Source of the DNA: Lentzea nigeriaca
GTDB lineage: Bacteria; Actinomycetota; Actinomycetes; Mycobacteriales; Pseudonocardiaceae
Assembly (NCBI RefSeq): GCF_016907955.1
Contig: NZ_JAFBCX010000001.1
Coordinates: 806,001 to 870,000, forward strand
Direction of reading: 5' to 3'
Length of the DNA: 64,000 nucleotides
The position numbers and the translations under genes were made by a program. Positions within the stretch are counted from its first letter, which is position 1. Each line of letters begins with the position of its first letter. Under the pieces are notes generated by a model that made no database searches, had not been told where the DNA came from, and saw only the letters and a program-made list of their open reading frames with translations. Shown piece by piece: positions 32,751 to 41,876 of this stretch.

Positions 32751-35330
32751 TCAGCCCGCGCCGAAGCACACCAGCGGCACGAGCAGGTCCGCCGCGGACG
32801 TCCCGGCGAGTGCCTGGGCGGGTCCGGCTCCGGCGACGACCGCGCGGTGGTACTCGGTCATGATCGGCATCACGAGGTCGTCCGGCACGCGGGCGACGCT
32901 GGAGACGACGGTCGTCGTGCCCACGTAGAGCATCGCGGCGGTCATCCCGAGGATCTCGTCGCCGGGACGCACGGCGGCCTGCCCGACGTCGCACGCGGAC
33001 AGCACCACGTGCCGGGGTGGCGTCACCAGGTCCTGCAGGTCGTGCGCGAGCAGCGGGCCGTCGGCGAGGTCGAGGCACGAGAACAGCACGTTGTCCGGCT
33101 CGTGGTGGCCGTGCGTGGCGATGTGCGCGACGCCGGCACCGTCCAGCGCCCGCAGCGTCGCCTGCACGGTCGCCTGCTCACCGGCCAGCCGGACACCGCC
33201 GGGGTAGATCCGCGCGAGCTCGTTCACCTCGGTCTCGGCGTGTTCCAGGTGCGGGCCGGCCACGAGCAACGCGTCCGTGCCCGGCGCGGCGCTGTCCGTG
33301 CGGTGGGCCGTGACCCACGCCGTGGCCGACGGGGCGACCGACACCGCCCGGCCGCGCAGGCTCGGCAGCAGACCCCACGGGATCGCCGCGAGTCCGCCGC
33401 AGGGCACCACGACGACGCCGTCGTCCTCGTCCAGCTGCGCCAGCACGGGCGTGAGCAGGAGGTCCTGCAGCTTCCTGAGGTGCCAGTCGGCGGAGTCGCG
33501 CAGCACGTCCTCCACGTGCGTGGGCAGCTTCCAGCCCGCGAGCGCGTCGAGGTCGCTGAGCAGGCGCCGGGTGGTCTCCAGCACGACGGGCGTGGACCCG
33601 AGCTCGGTCAGCTCCGCCGCGCCGCCGCGGATCACGAGCGCGGCCAGTTGGTCGCCCCTCGCGATGAAGCTGATCAGCACGCGGTTCCCGGCCGCCAGCT
33701 CCGCGCGGAGTTCGGGCAACGGCACCTGGCCGGTGCTCTCGCCCGTCCCGTCGCGTTGCCATTCGCGTTCCCGCAGCCGCCGTTCGAGCTGGCCGAGCCT
33801 GGCCGTGACGCGCGGATCACGGCCGCCGCGCAGCTCCGTCTCCCGGGAGATGCGGCTGAGCTGCCGGAACTCCGCGAGCTCCTCCCTGGTCTCCTGGTCG
33901 GCGGGCGGCCTGACCTGCCGGGCGCGGAAAGCCTGGGCCCGGCACCGTTCCGACCACGTGAACACCCGTGGCGGCGTGCCGGTGCCGAACGCGAGATCCA
34001 GTCCCGTCCGCGCCAGCTCGACGCCCAGCGCGGAGGCTCCCGCCCTCATCTCGAGGCTGCCGAACCGCCTGCGGTGCTCGTCCAGCCGCGCGAGCCCTTG
34101 CCGCAGATGGGAGAACGCCTCGGCGCGGCGGCCCACCGATGCGTCCAGACCGGCGTTGACCAGCTGGCGCAGGAGCTTGATCTCCAGCGGCACCCCGCTG
34201 CCGGGGAACGCGGCCCTGGCCGCCGCGGACCAGGCCGCGTCGACGTCGCCCGCGGCGAGCAGGGCACGGATCGCGAGCAGGTCCGCGGCCGCCGCGTCGG
34301 TGCGCAAACCCAGCGCGCGCAACCGATCCGCCACCTGTCGGGCTTTCCCGGCCAGCTGTTTCGGGTTGCGCGAGCGCAGATCGGCGCGCACCGTCGTGAG
34401 CTCCGCCAGCGCCGCCCAGGCCGCGTCACCGTGCCCGCGGAACCGGCGGGCCGCCCGTTGCGCCCACGACCGGCCTCCCCGGTGGTCGCCGAGCGCCAGC
34501 GCGACCTGGGCGCGGGTCAGTTCCGCCCACGCGTAGTCGATGCTGGGCCGGTCGCGGCGGAACAGGTCGAACGCCGTGCTCATCTCCCGTTCGGCCGCCC
34601 CCGCCATGCCCGCCGCGAGCAGGGCCCTGGCCTTGTCCATCGCGACGACCGCCAGGTACCCGGGCCCGTGCACCGCGTACCGCTGCGCCGCGAGGTCGAA
34701 AGTCCGCAGTGCCAACGGGATGTCGCCCACGAGGAGATGGCAGTACGCGCTGTCGTGGTCCACTTTGGCCTCGATCAGCTCGAACCCGTGCAGCCGCGCG
34801 ATGCCCCGGCACCGCCGCAGGTCCTCACGCGCGGGCCGGACGCGGCCGACGCCGAGGTGCAGCGTGGCGCGGTTGAGCAACGCCGACGCCAGGTTGTACC
34901 AGTCGCCCGCCTCGGCGAGCAGCGCAACCGCCGCGTCGAGCACGGGCAGCGCCTCGTCGGTGCGACCCGCCCGGTGCAGGATCGTGCCGCGGTTCTGCAG
35001 CAGGATGCCCCGGTGCTCGGCGGCGACCAGGCCGTCCGCCTCGTCCAGCAACCGCAGGCCGGCGCTCGTGTCGCCGTGCTCGGCCTCGGCGAACGCGAGG
35101 CTGATCAGGACCCGCCCGGTCAGCCACGCGTCACCCGGCAGCACCTGACCCGGCGGCCAGCCGAGCAGCCGCAGCGCGGCACGGAGCCTCCGCGCTCCCG
35201 CCGCGGGCCTGCCGCTGTTGGTGATGCCCGCCCCGGCCTCCCGCATCCGCATCACCCTGGCGATCGTCGCAGGGCTGAGCGGTCTGGGGCTGGGAGGTCT
35301 GGGGCTGGGAAGTCTGGGGAGGTCGTCCAC
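32751..35330 (-). CDS. TPR-CHAT caspase-like protease
   Basis: Cytoplasmic protein of 859 residues. The first 450 are helical tetratricopeptide-like repeats (for example LAFAEAEHGDTSAGLRLLDEA and GRTDEALPVLDAAVALLAE). The C-terminal CHAT domain (about 560-859) has the caspase-fold dyad: His740 in HIATHGHHE and Cys780 in VLSACDVGQ, both intact. CHAT proteases cut after recognition of a signal bound by the repeats, as in gRAMP/TPR-CHAT systems. GTG start three bases after the stop of the small protein. Last gene of the operon subtilase, sigma factor, small protein, CHAT. A predicted effector; target unknown. Confidence 0.88.
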   Translation of the reverse strand: MDDLPRLPSPRPPSPRPLSPATIARVMRMREAGAGITNSGRPAAGARRLRAALRLLGWPPGQVLPGDAWLTGRVLISLAFAEAEHGDTSAGLRLLDEADGLVAAEHRGILLQNRGTILHRAGRTDEALPVLDAAVALLAEAGDWYNLASALLNRATLHLGVGRVRPAREDLRRCRGIARLHGFELIEAKVDHDSAYCHLLVGDIPLALRTFDLAAQRYAVHGPGYLAVVAMDKARALLAAGMAGAAEREMSTAFDLFRRDRPSIDYAWAELTRAQVALALGDHRGGRSWAQRAARRFRGHGDAAWAALAELTTVRADLRSRNPKQLAGKARQVADRLRALGLRTDAAAADLLAIRALLAAGDVDAAWSAAARAAFPGSGVPLEIKLLRQLVNAGLDASVGRRAEAFSHLRQGLARLDEHRRRFGSLEMRAGASALGVELARTGLDLAFGTGTPPRVFTWSERCRAQAFRARQVRPPADQETREELAEFRQLSRISRETELRGGRDPRVTARLGQLERRLREREWQRDGTGESTGQVPLPELRAELAAGNRVLISFIARGDQLAALVIRGGAAELTELGSTPVVLETTRRLLSDLDALAGWKLPTHVEDVLRDSADWHLRKLQDLLLTPVLAQLDEDDGVVVVPCGGLAAIPWGLLPSLRGRAVSVAPSATAWVTAHRTDSAAPGTDALLVAGPHLEHAETEVNELARIYPGGVRLAGEQATVQATLRALDGAGVAHIATHGHHEPDNVLFSCLDLADGPLLAHDLQDLVTPPRHVVLSACDVGQAAVRPGDEILGMTAAMLYVGTTTVVSSVARVPDDLVMPIMTEYHRAVVAGAGPAQALAGTSAADLLVPLVCFGAG

Positions 35331-35333
35331 GCG

Positions 35334-35816
35334 TCACAGCTCGATCGTGGGAGTGGTGACCGCGACGGTGCCGATGTGGACGGTCAGGTACGCCTTCATG
35401 TGCGGCAGCCGGTCCAGGACGAACCGCCCCCGCTCGTCCGACTCGGTCGTCCAGTTCCGGTGCGGCGACCGCAGTTCCACCTCGTGCGCGCCCGGCGGCG
35501 TGAGCCAGCCGTCGAGCCGCACCCCGTCCTCACCCGCCTGCAGGCCGATGGTGATCGTCGCACTGGTGCTCTCGAAGCCGAGCAACCTCCTGTCGTCCTC
35601 GCCACGGGTGCCGACGGCCAGCAGGCCGGGTGACTCCCGCGCGACCTCCATGTTCAGCTCCTGCACGGCGATCGAGAACCTGATGTCGTCCAGCAGCCCG
35701 GCCGGCATCGGGTCGATCGTCTCGTAGACCTCCCGCACGTTGTCCAGCAGCCGGAAGTCGTGGTCGTCCAATGGTTCTGCGGCACCGGGAAAACCGCCGT
35801 CGTTCGCGGTGCTCAT
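35334..35816 (-). CDS. Small partner protein in the sigma-CHAT operon
   Basis: A 160-residue protein with an acidic N-terminus (ANDGGFPGAAEPLDDHDFRLLDNVREVYETIDPMP), then a beta-rich domain: FSIAVQELNMEVAR, ATITIGLQ, VRLDGWLTPPGAHEVELRS and GRFVLDRLPHMKAYLTV. The second half looks like a carboxypeptidase-regulatory or transthyretin-like beta sandwich. ATG at 35816 overlaps the sigma stop by four bases and the stop lies three bases before the CHAT start, so it is translated with both. By position it may be an anti-sigma, adaptor or protease substrate. No family function known. Confidence 0.75.
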   Translation of the reverse strand: MSTANDGGFPGAAEPLDDHDFRLLDNVREVYETIDPMPAGLLDDIRFSIAVQELNMEVARESPGLLAVGTRGEDDRRLLGFESTSATITIGLQAGEDGVRLDGWLTPPGAHEVELRSPHRNWTTESDERGRFVLDRLPHMKAYLTVHIGTVAVTTPTIEL

Positions 35817-36409
35817 GGCCACCCTCCGTCGGAGTCGGCGGCGAGTGTCGCCCGCAGCTGCGCCAGACACCGCCCGCGCGTGGGCCCGACACCACCGACG
35901 GGCATGCCGAGCTGCCCCGCCAGTTCGGTGTAACTGGGCCGTGGCACGAAGGCCACCACGCGCAACAGTTCCTGACACCGCCGCGACAACGTGCCGACCG
36001 CCGCCCAGAGCCGCCGATGCTCGTCGTCGAGCACCACGGTCTCCTCCGGCGTGGCCGACTCGTCGGCCTGGTCGAACCCGTCCACCGGCTCCGTGTCGAG
36101 CTCGGCGCGCCGCATCCGCCACGCCTCGCGCTTGGTCGTCGTCACGAGCCACCCCACCACCGCCGCCGGCGTGTGGATGCGCTCGATGTCCTTGAGGAAG
36201 TGCAGCCAGGCCATCTGCACCACGTCCTGGCTGCTCGCGCGGTCCAGACCCTGGGCGCGGGCCACCTGCCACAGCACCGGTGTCAGCGTGGCGACGAGCT
36301 CGTCCATCCCTTCGCGCCGACCGGCACGGATGTCGAGGAACAGCTCGGCCACACGGTTCCGGCGTTCCTGGAACGTGCTCTGAGGCGCGGTAGCTTCACC
36401 CTTGGCCAT
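35813..36409 (-). CDS. ECF sigma factor of the subtilase-CHAT operon
   Basis: Sigma-70 family protein of 198 residues. Region 2 (about 15-95) includes DRASSQDVVQMAWLHFLKDI and VVGWLVTTTKREAWRMRR; region 4 (about 125-190) includes LSRRCQELLRVVAF and SYTELAGQLGMPVGGVGPTRGRCLAQLR, a helix-turn-helix. It lies 7 bp after the subtilase stop and overlaps the next start by ATGA. It probably drives expression of this operon, so that a proteolytic signal could feed back to transcription; this is inference. No zinc anti-sigma gene is present. Confidence 0.9.
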   Translation of the reverse strand: MAKGEATAPQSTFQERRNRVAELFLDIRAGRREGMDELVATLTPVLWQVARAQGLDRASSQDVVQMAWLHFLKDIERIHTPAAVVGWLVTTTKREAWRMRRAELDTEPVDGFDQADESATPEETVVLDDEHRRLWAAVGTLSRRCQELLRVVAFVPRPSYTELAGQLGMPVGGVGPTRGRCLAQLRATLAADSDGGWP

Positions 36410-36416
36410 GGCAGAC

Positions 36417-38090
36417 CTACGTATTCTCGCCGCCGAGCTGTTTGATCACCCTGTTCGCCCGCTCGATGGTATCGCCTACATCGAACGAAGTGTTTTCCTT
36501 GTCGTCAAACAACAACTTTGCGAGCTTTCCCGCCACCAATGGAGTAGCGAAAGACGTCCCGCTCCACATGGCAAATCCGCCCAGGTAGTCGTCGCTCTCC
36601 ATCGACTCCCGGAAGTGGATCGGGTCGTTCTCCGGCAGTCCCCGCGGCCAGGAGAGGCGCTTTTCCACGCGGTAGGCCGCGCTTCTGGCCGCATTCGCGG
36701 ACTCGGGGAACGTGCTGATGAGAGAAGCACCCCGCGCCCAGCAGGTCACCCACTCCTCGCTGTCGTTGCTGAACAACGACTTGGTGAGGTTGGGGTTCAG
36801 CGCACCGACGCTGATCACCGGCGGGGCACCGTTCTTCACCGGATCTTCAGTGGTTCGCTTGGCCAGCGCGGCGGGGTAGAACTCGCGGCTGCTCGCGAAG
36901 TTGCCGGCCGACGCCACGACGATCACGCCTCGCTCGCGCAGCCCGTCGATCGCCTTGGTCAGCTCGTCGAGCTCCGCGGTGCCGAAGTCGCCCTCCAGGT
37001 AGTTCCCGAGCGACAGCGACACGATGTCGACCATCTTGTCCACCTCGGGGTCTTCCTCCCGCTGGGCGGCGTCCACCCGCTCGGCCAGCTGCTTCAGGGC
37101 GTAGGAGATGGTGCCGGAGCTGGCGATGCCGTCGTTGTGCATGACCCTGATCGACAGGACCGTGGCGTCCGGCGCTACCTGCTGGATGAGACCCATGATG
37201 AAGGTGGCGTGACCCGCGTGCGTGCTCAGCGCGCCGACCAGCGGCTCGGCCGTGTACGGCTCGTCGTAGGACCCGCCGGGAGCCTCGCCGGGCAGGCTGT
37301 TGGCGTCGATGTCGTCCTGCAGGGCCTGGTCGAAGGTGACGAAGGGGCTGGTGTCCGGCAGCGGTGCGTCCAGCCACGCGTTCTTGGCGACTCCGGTGTC
37401 CAGCACCGCGATCACCGGGCGACGCAGGCCCTCGTCGCGCACCTCGGTATCGGTTCGCCTCGGCGGCCGCGGCATCTCCAGCATGACCGGTTGCCGCCAA
37501 TAGCCGAGGTCGTCACCGCTGCTGCCGCCGTACGGGCCTCCGTTGACCGCGCCGGGAACGCCCTGCAGAACACCGGACGCCCCGCCGAGCCCGCCCATCG
37601 CCGTTCCGATCAGCAGGTGGTTCAACCCGATGCCGGCGACTTCGTCCTCGGTGAACTCGGACCGCAGCTTCTGCAGTGCTCGCCACGCGTCGACGACGGC
37701 GGGCTTCCTCGGGTTGCTCGCGGTCAGCTCGCCCCTGGCGAAGAACCTGTTGTCGTTGGTCTTGTCCGTGATGACCATTCCGGCCTTCTCGTTCAACACC
37801 TCGTTGAAGCGGCTCATGTCCGCTCGGCGGTCCATGGGCATCAACAGGTCCGTGGCCCGGTAGATCGTCGGGGTCGGAGGCGGGTAGCCCGGCAGGGCGG
37901 TCGCCGTCCTCGGATCGAGGACTCTGGCGTTGTGTCTCAGCAGCACCTCCTCCGGCACGGAGACGATCCCGACGGGTGCGGACACCGGCGCGGGCTTGGG
38001 TATGGGCTCGTCGCCGGGCTCCTGGCCGGGCTTCTGCTCGGTCTCGACATGTGCGGGCCGCGGTCCGAAATACCTGATGTCATCTGTCAT
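36417..38090 (-). CDS. Intracellular S8 family subtilase of the CHAT operon
   Basis: Serine protease of 557 residues. The first 200 residues form a proline-rich and helical N-terminal region without signal peptide or membrane helix, so it should be cytoplasmic. The catalytic triad is intact: Asp231 in VIAVLDTGV, His294 in HAGHATFI and Ser513 in SGTSFATP, with oxyanion Asn397 in ASAGN. No C-terminal membrane anchor, unlike mycosins. It is first in the operon with the ECF sigma factor, small protein and TPR-CHAT protease. Cytosolic subtilases encoded with CHAT proteins have been predicted as parts of conflict or programmed-death systems. Activation might require removal of the N-terminal region. 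Confidence 0.9.
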   Translation of the reverse strand: MTDDIRYFGPRPAHVETEQKPGQEPGDEPIPKPAPVSAPVGIVSVPEEVLLRHNARVLDPRTATALPGYPPPTPTIYRATDLLMPMDRRADMSRFNEVLNEKAGMVITDKTNDNRFFARGELTASNPRKPAVVDAWRALQKLRSEFTEDEVAGIGLNHLLIGTAMGGLGGASGVLQGVPGAVNGGPYGGSSGDDLGYWRQPVMLEMPRPPRRTDTEVRDEGLRRPVIAVLDTGVAKNAWLDAPLPDTSPFVTFDQALQDDIDANSLPGEAPGGSYDEPYTAEPLVGALSTHAGHATFIMGLIQQVAPDATVLSIRVMHNDGIASSGTISYALKQLAERVDAAQREEDPEVDKMVDIVSLSLGNYLEGDFGTAELDELTKAIDGLRERGVIVVASAGNFASSREFYPAALAKRTTEDPVKNGAPPVISVGALNPNLTKSLFSNDSEEWVTCWARGASLISTFPESANAARSAAYRVEKRLSWPRGLPENDPIHFRESMESDDYLGGFAMWSGTSFATPLVAGKLAKLLFDDKENTSFDVGDTIERANRVIKQLGGENT

Positions 38091-38158
38091 GCCCGTCCAG
38101 GGGCCTGCGGCCCCCGCCGAAATACCGACACCAGGTCACAAAACGAAAACGACGCCAC

Positions 38159-39334
38159 TCACATGCCGTTGATCCCGGCGTGGTACTTCGGCACCCGCAC
38201 GGTGATCTTCGTGCCGAGCCCGCACGCCGTCTCCACCACCAGCCCGTACTCGTCCCCGTACACCCGTCGCAGCCGCTCGTCGATGTTGCCGAGCCCGATC
38301 CCGGCGGACTCGTCGACCTGTCCGGCGAGCGTCCGCCGCAGCTTCTCCGGGTCCATGCCGATGCCGTCGTCCTCGATGGTGATCTGGGCTTCGGCACCGC
38401 TGTCGTTGGCGTGGATCTGGATGTGCCCCGGCTCGACCTTGCCCTCCATGCCGTGCCGCACGGCGTTCTCCACCAGCGGCTGCAGGCACAGGAACGGCAC
38501 GGTCACCGGCAGGACCTCGGGCGCCACCTGCAGGGTGACCTTCAGCCGCTCGCCGAACCTCGCCCGTTCCAGCGCCAGGTACTGGTCGATCGAGCGGAGT
38601 TCCTCGGCCAGCGTCGTGAAGTCGCCGTGGCGGCGGAACGAGTAGCGCGTGAAGTCCGCGAAGTCCAGGAGCAACGTGCGGGCGCGCTCCGGGTTCGTGC
38701 GCACGTAGGAAGCGATGGCGGACAGCGAGTTGTAGATGAAGTGCGGCGAGATCTGCGCGCGCAACGCGCGGACTTCCGCTTCCACCAGGCGGGTTCGCGA
38801 CCGGTCCAGCTCGGCGAGCTCCAGCTGGCCCGCGGCCCAGCGCGCCACCTGGTTCGTCGCGCGCACGAGACCGGCGGAGGCCTCGCGCGAGTAGGCGGCG
38901 AGGGTTCCGACGACTCTGCCCTCGACGGTGAGCGGGGCGACGACGGCGCAGTTGATGGGGCAGTTCGGCTCGGTGCAGCCGATGTCGTAGGCCTGGGTGC
39001 GGCCGGTCAGGAACACGTCCTCGGCCTGCGTCATGGCTTCGGCCGCGTGGTGTTCGGAAACCCCTTCCCACGCAACGACTTCCGTCTCGTCGGTCAACGC
39101 GAGGGCCGGGGTGTCGAGCAGGGTGCGCAGGTGGCGGGCGGACTTCTTCGCCGCGTCAGGCACGAGGCCAGCGCGCAGCGGGGGAGCGGCGGACCAGGCC
39201 GTGTGCAGTGTCTCGTAGGTGACGCGCTGGGCCTCGGTGGACAGCGACTGCTTGTTGCGCGTGCCGCGCCACAGAACGAGAACGGCCGCTCCGCCGACGA
39301 TCAGGATCGAGGCGGCGGTGAGGAAGTCCTGCAT
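38159..39334 (-). CDS. LytS/YehU-type sensor histidine kinase with Cys-containing GAF domain
   Basis: Membrane-tethered kinase of 391 residues. One N-terminal membrane helix (about 5-22) is followed by a GAF-like sensor (about 60-175) and then a His_kinase-type dimerisation segment with phospho-His198 in QISPHFIYNSLS. The HATPase_c domain has LVENAVRHGM and DDGIGMDPEKL. The GAF domain holds three close Cys (120, 125, 129; CTEPNCPINC), which could bind metal or an Fe-S cluster. The cognate LytTR regulator is at 41873-42784, with the symporter genes between them on the same strand. In E. coli, similar LytS/LytTR pairs control pyruvate uptake. Confidence 0.9.
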   Translation of the reverse strand: MQDFLTAASILIVGGAAVLVLWRGTRNKQSLSTEAQRVTYETLHTAWSAAPPLRAGLVPDAAKKSARHLRTLLDTPALALTDETEVVAWEGVSEHHAAEAMTQAEDVFLTGRTQAYDIGCTEPNCPINCAVVAPLTVEGRVVGTLAAYSREASAGLVRATNQVARWAAGQLELAELDRSRTRLVEAEVRALRAQISPHFIYNSLSAIASYVRTNPERARTLLLDFADFTRYSFRRHGDFTTLAEELRSIDQYLALERARFGERLKVTLQVAPEVLPVTVPFLCLQPLVENAVRHGMEGKVEPGHIQIHANDSGAEAQITIEDDGIGMDPEKLRRTLAGQVDESAGIGLGNIDERLRRVYGDEYGLVVETACGLGTKITVRVPKYHAGINGM

Positions 39335-39355
39335 CTCGCGTCACCTTCTTGTGCC

Positions 39356-39473
39356 GTGGCCCGGAACCTCACCGGGCCGATTCGCGGTCAGACGGGTGGA
39401 TCGTGGTGCCGCCCCCAACGCCCTCGTACTGGCAATGCCAGGAACTCGAGGGTGCCGGGGCGAGTGGTGTCCT
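39356..39473. repeat. Dispersed repeat, copy 2 (half element)
   Basis: Starts GTGGCCCGGAACCTC and shares about 59 bp with the left end of the element at 21914-22143. It then carries the 40-bp block AATGCCAGGAACTC...GGTGTCCT in the opposite orientation to copy 1, with two mismatches. The right inverted end of copy 1 is missing. Confidence 0.65.
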
Positions 39474-39509
39474 GCCGGTTGGTTGCCGCGTCCAAGGTGG
39501 CCGGGACGG

Positions 39510-39562
39510 TGGATGAAGGGCTCTTTCCTCCACCCGGCGTGGATGAACGGAACCTTCATCCA
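39510..39562. repeat. ATGAAGG-type intergenic hairpin
   Basis: TGGATGAAGG (39510-39519) pairs with CCTTCATCCA (39553-39562); inside, GGTGGA/TCCACC adds a second stem. The words GGATGAA and GGAACCTTCAT match the terminator at 28638-28683. Probably ends the symporter transcript or belongs to the same repeat family. Confidence 0.6.
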
Positions 39563-39717
39563 CGTCACCACGCGCTTGGCGAGGCCTGGTCGCACGGTGC
39601 GTGGCAGTGCGGCAGATCCGGTACGCCGAGCGAGGGCGGCGAACCCGACCGCTGGGGGCGGTGCCGCGAGCCGCCCCGCTGAGCGTGACTGTGACCGGCG
39701 AGGTCCGGGTCACGGCG

Positions 39718-41460
39718 CTAGCTTCGCTCGTCGGCCGAGGCAGGGCCGGAGCCGTCCAACCCGAGGTTCTCGGGTGCGTGGAGCTTGACCATCGTCCGCT
39801 GCACGCCCGGTGGCACGTGCCGCTGGGTGAGCAGGGAGACGACGTACATGACCGTGAAGCCGAGCGGCACCGTCCACGCGGCAGGACGCGAGAGCAGCAC
39901 CCCGTACCAGGAGTCGCCGATGTCGGCGAACATCGTGACGAGGCCCGCGGTCAGCGCGGGCACACCGCCCGCCAGCATGCCGGCGATGGCGCCGATCGTC
40001 GTTGTCCGCGTCGACCAGATCCCCAGCATCAGCAACGGGCACAACGAGGACGCCGCCACCGCGAACGCCAGGCCGACCATGTCCGCCACGGGCATGCCGG
40101 TCGACACGAACGTCATCGCGAGCGGCACGACACCCGCGAGCACCGTGGAGATCCGGAAGCCGCGCACGCCGCCGAGCCGCAGCACGTCCTGTGACAGCAC
40201 GCCCGCGAGAGACACGACGAGCCCCGACGACGTCGACAGGAACGCCGCGAACGCGCCACCGGCCACCAGGGCGCCGAGCAGCTGGCCGCCGATGCCGTCG
40301 ATCATGCGGGTCGGCAGCACCAGCACCACGGCGTCGGTCTGACCGGTCATCAGCAGCTCGGGCGTGTACAGGCGACCGAGCGCGCCGTAGAGCGGTGGCA
40401 TCAGGTAGAAGACCGACAGCAGGCCGAGCACGATCAACGTCGTGCGGCGCGCGGCCGTGCCGTTCGGGTTGGTGTAGAAGCGCACGATCACGTGCGGCAG
40501 GCCCATCGTGCCCAGGAACGTCGCGATGATGAGCGAATACACGCCGTACAAAGGAAAATGCTCGCCGCTGGATGCCGGCTGCGCCCACGTCTCGTTGGTG
40601 TTGTGGGCCATTGTGGACACATGCGGCACCGCGGCGCCCTCGGGGAAGGTGAACAGCGAGCCCTGCCCGATGCGGTGGTAGCCGTCGGTCAGCACGAGGC
40701 CCGAGTTCTCGATGCGCAGGCCGTCGATCTCGCCGGTGCCCTGGATGAAGATGGACGTCTCGGCGTGGATCGTCGTCGGGTTGTGGAACCTGACCTCGGT
40801 GTCGTGCGGGAACGCCGGATAGTCCGGCTTGGTCAGCGACTGCGCGCCCTGCACCTGCCAGACGACGATCAGGAACACGATCGGCACGGTGATCGCGGTC
40901 AGCTTGAGCCAGTACTGGAATGCCTGCACGAACGTGATCGACCGCATCCCACCGGACATCACGTTCACCGTCACGACCACCGTGACGACGAGCGGGCCCA
41001 CCCAGTCCGGCGCGCCCGTCACGGTGTTCAGCGTCAGGCCGGCGCCTTCCAGCTGCGGCAGCAGGTACAGCCAGCCGATCGCCAGCGCCAGCACCGACGC
41101 GACCCCGCGCACGACGCGGGAGCGGAAGCGGGCCTCGGCGAAGTCCGGCAACGTGTAGGCGCCCGAACGCCGCAGCGGCGCCGCGACCATGGTCAGCAGC
41201 ACCAGATAGCCGGCCGTGTAGCCGACCGGGAACCACAGCATGTCCGGCCCGTAGGCGAAGATCAGCCCCGCGATGCCGACGAACGAGGCAGCGGACAGGT
41301 ACTCGCCGCCGATCGCGGACGCGTTCCACCACGGCGACACCGTGCGCGAGGCGACGTAGAAGTCGGACGTGGTGCGGGAAACGCGCAGTCCGTAGGTACC
41401 GACCAGGATCGTGCCCAGTGCGACGACCAGCACCGCCGCGATGGCGTAACCACTCGTCAT
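39718..41460 (-). CDS. Cation/acetate-type sodium:solute symporter
   Basis: SSS-family transporter of 580 residues for a small monocarboxylate (acetate, pyruvate or propionate). It has about 13 membrane helices and the family motif region YAIAAVLVVALGTILVG, then TSDFYVASRTVSPWWNASAIGGEYLSAASFVG with the sodium-site helix. An approximately 90-residue hydrophilic insertion between helices (KPDYPAFPHDTEVRF to STMAHNTNETW) is an external loop also present in actinobacterial relatives. ATG overlaps the stop of the small partner gene by four bases. Regulated, by context, by the LytS/LytTR pair on either side. Confidence 0.92.
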   Translation of the reverse strand: MTSGYAIAAVLVVALGTILVGTYGLRVSRTTSDFYVASRTVSPWWNASAIGGEYLSAASFVGIAGLIFAYGPDMLWFPVGYTAGYLVLLTMVAAPLRRSGAYTLPDFAEARFRSRVVRGVASVLALAIGWLYLLPQLEGAGLTLNTVTGAPDWVGPLVVTVVVTVNVMSGGMRSITFVQAFQYWLKLTAITVPIVFLIVVWQVQGAQSLTKPDYPAFPHDTEVRFHNPTTIHAETSIFIQGTGEIDGLRIENSGLVLTDGYHRIGQGSLFTFPEGAAVPHVSTMAHNTNETWAQPASSGEHFPLYGVYSLIIATFLGTMGLPHVIVRFYTNPNGTAARRTTLIVLGLLSVFYLMPPLYGALGRLYTPELLMTGQTDAVVLVLPTRMIDGIGGQLLGALVAGGAFAAFLSTSSGLVVSLAGVLSQDVLRLGGVRGFRISTVLAGVVPLAMTFVSTGMPVADMVGLAFAVAASSLCPLLMLGIWSTRTTTIGAIAGMLAGGVPALTAGLVTMFADIGDSWYGVLLSRPAAWTVPLGFTVMYVVSLLTQRHVPPGVQRTMVKLHAPENLGLDGSGPASADERS

Positions 41461-41876
41461 GGACGTTCGACCAGCTCCGCGAACTCGCGTTCACTGCGCT
41501 CGGCCTGCCGCACGTAGAACCACCCGGCCAGCAGGAGCATCGGGAACGTGGCCACGCACAGCAGGAACCACGGCAGCCCGAGCCCGAACACCTCCGCCTT
41601 GCCGAGGTCCGGCTCGATCGTGAACAGCACGGGCAGGACGCCCAGCGACCCGCACACCACCAGGCACACCGACAGGCCGAGCCGCCGCTGCGCCCGGATG
41701 AGCGTGCGCATGTAGACGGCACCGAGCTCGCTCTGCTCGTTGATCTCGCGCGTGCCCGAGTACGGGCGGCGGGCACGCGGTGCCCTCGTGCGAGGGCTCG
41801 TCACCACCACACGCTGGGTCGGCTTCGGTTCCGGCCCGTTCTGTATTGGATCATTTCGGGGTGGTGGCCGTGTCAC
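41457..41876 (-). CDS. Small membrane partner of the symporter (DUF485-like)
   Basis: A 139-residue protein with a basic, proline-rich N-terminus (about 50 residues) and two hydrophobic helices (LGLSVCLVVCGSLGVLPVLF and LPWFLLCVATFPMLLLAGWF), ending in a charged tail. Position and topology match the DUF485-type small proteins found before actP-like symporters. GTG start overlaps the regulator stop (GTGA) and its own stop overlaps the symporter start (ATGA). Possibly a transporter accessory subunit. Confidence 0.8.
   Translation of the reverse strand: MTRPPPRNDPIQNGPEPKPTQRVVVTSPRTRAPRARRPYSGTREINEQSELGAVYMRTLIRAQRRLGLSVCLVVCGSLGVLPVLFTIEPDLGKAEVFGLGLPWFLLCVATFPMLLLAGWFYVRQAERSEREFAELVERP

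Larger units (their letters stand above)
39335..39717. other. Repeat-filled intergenic region between symporter and kinase genes
   Basis: No convincing coding sequence in this 383-bp stretch. It contains copy 2 of the palindromic dispersed repeat (39356-39473), an ATGAAGG-type hairpin (39510-39562), and about 150 bp with no feature I recognise. The repeats separate the sensor kinase from the symporter genes upstream of it on the same strand. Confidence 0.6.

Noticed and set aside
32646..35633. Plus-strand frame of almost 1000 codons opposite the CHAT gene
   Set aside because: Gln/Arg/Val-rich shadow; the minus strand carries the CHAT dyad and TPR helices and operon coupling.
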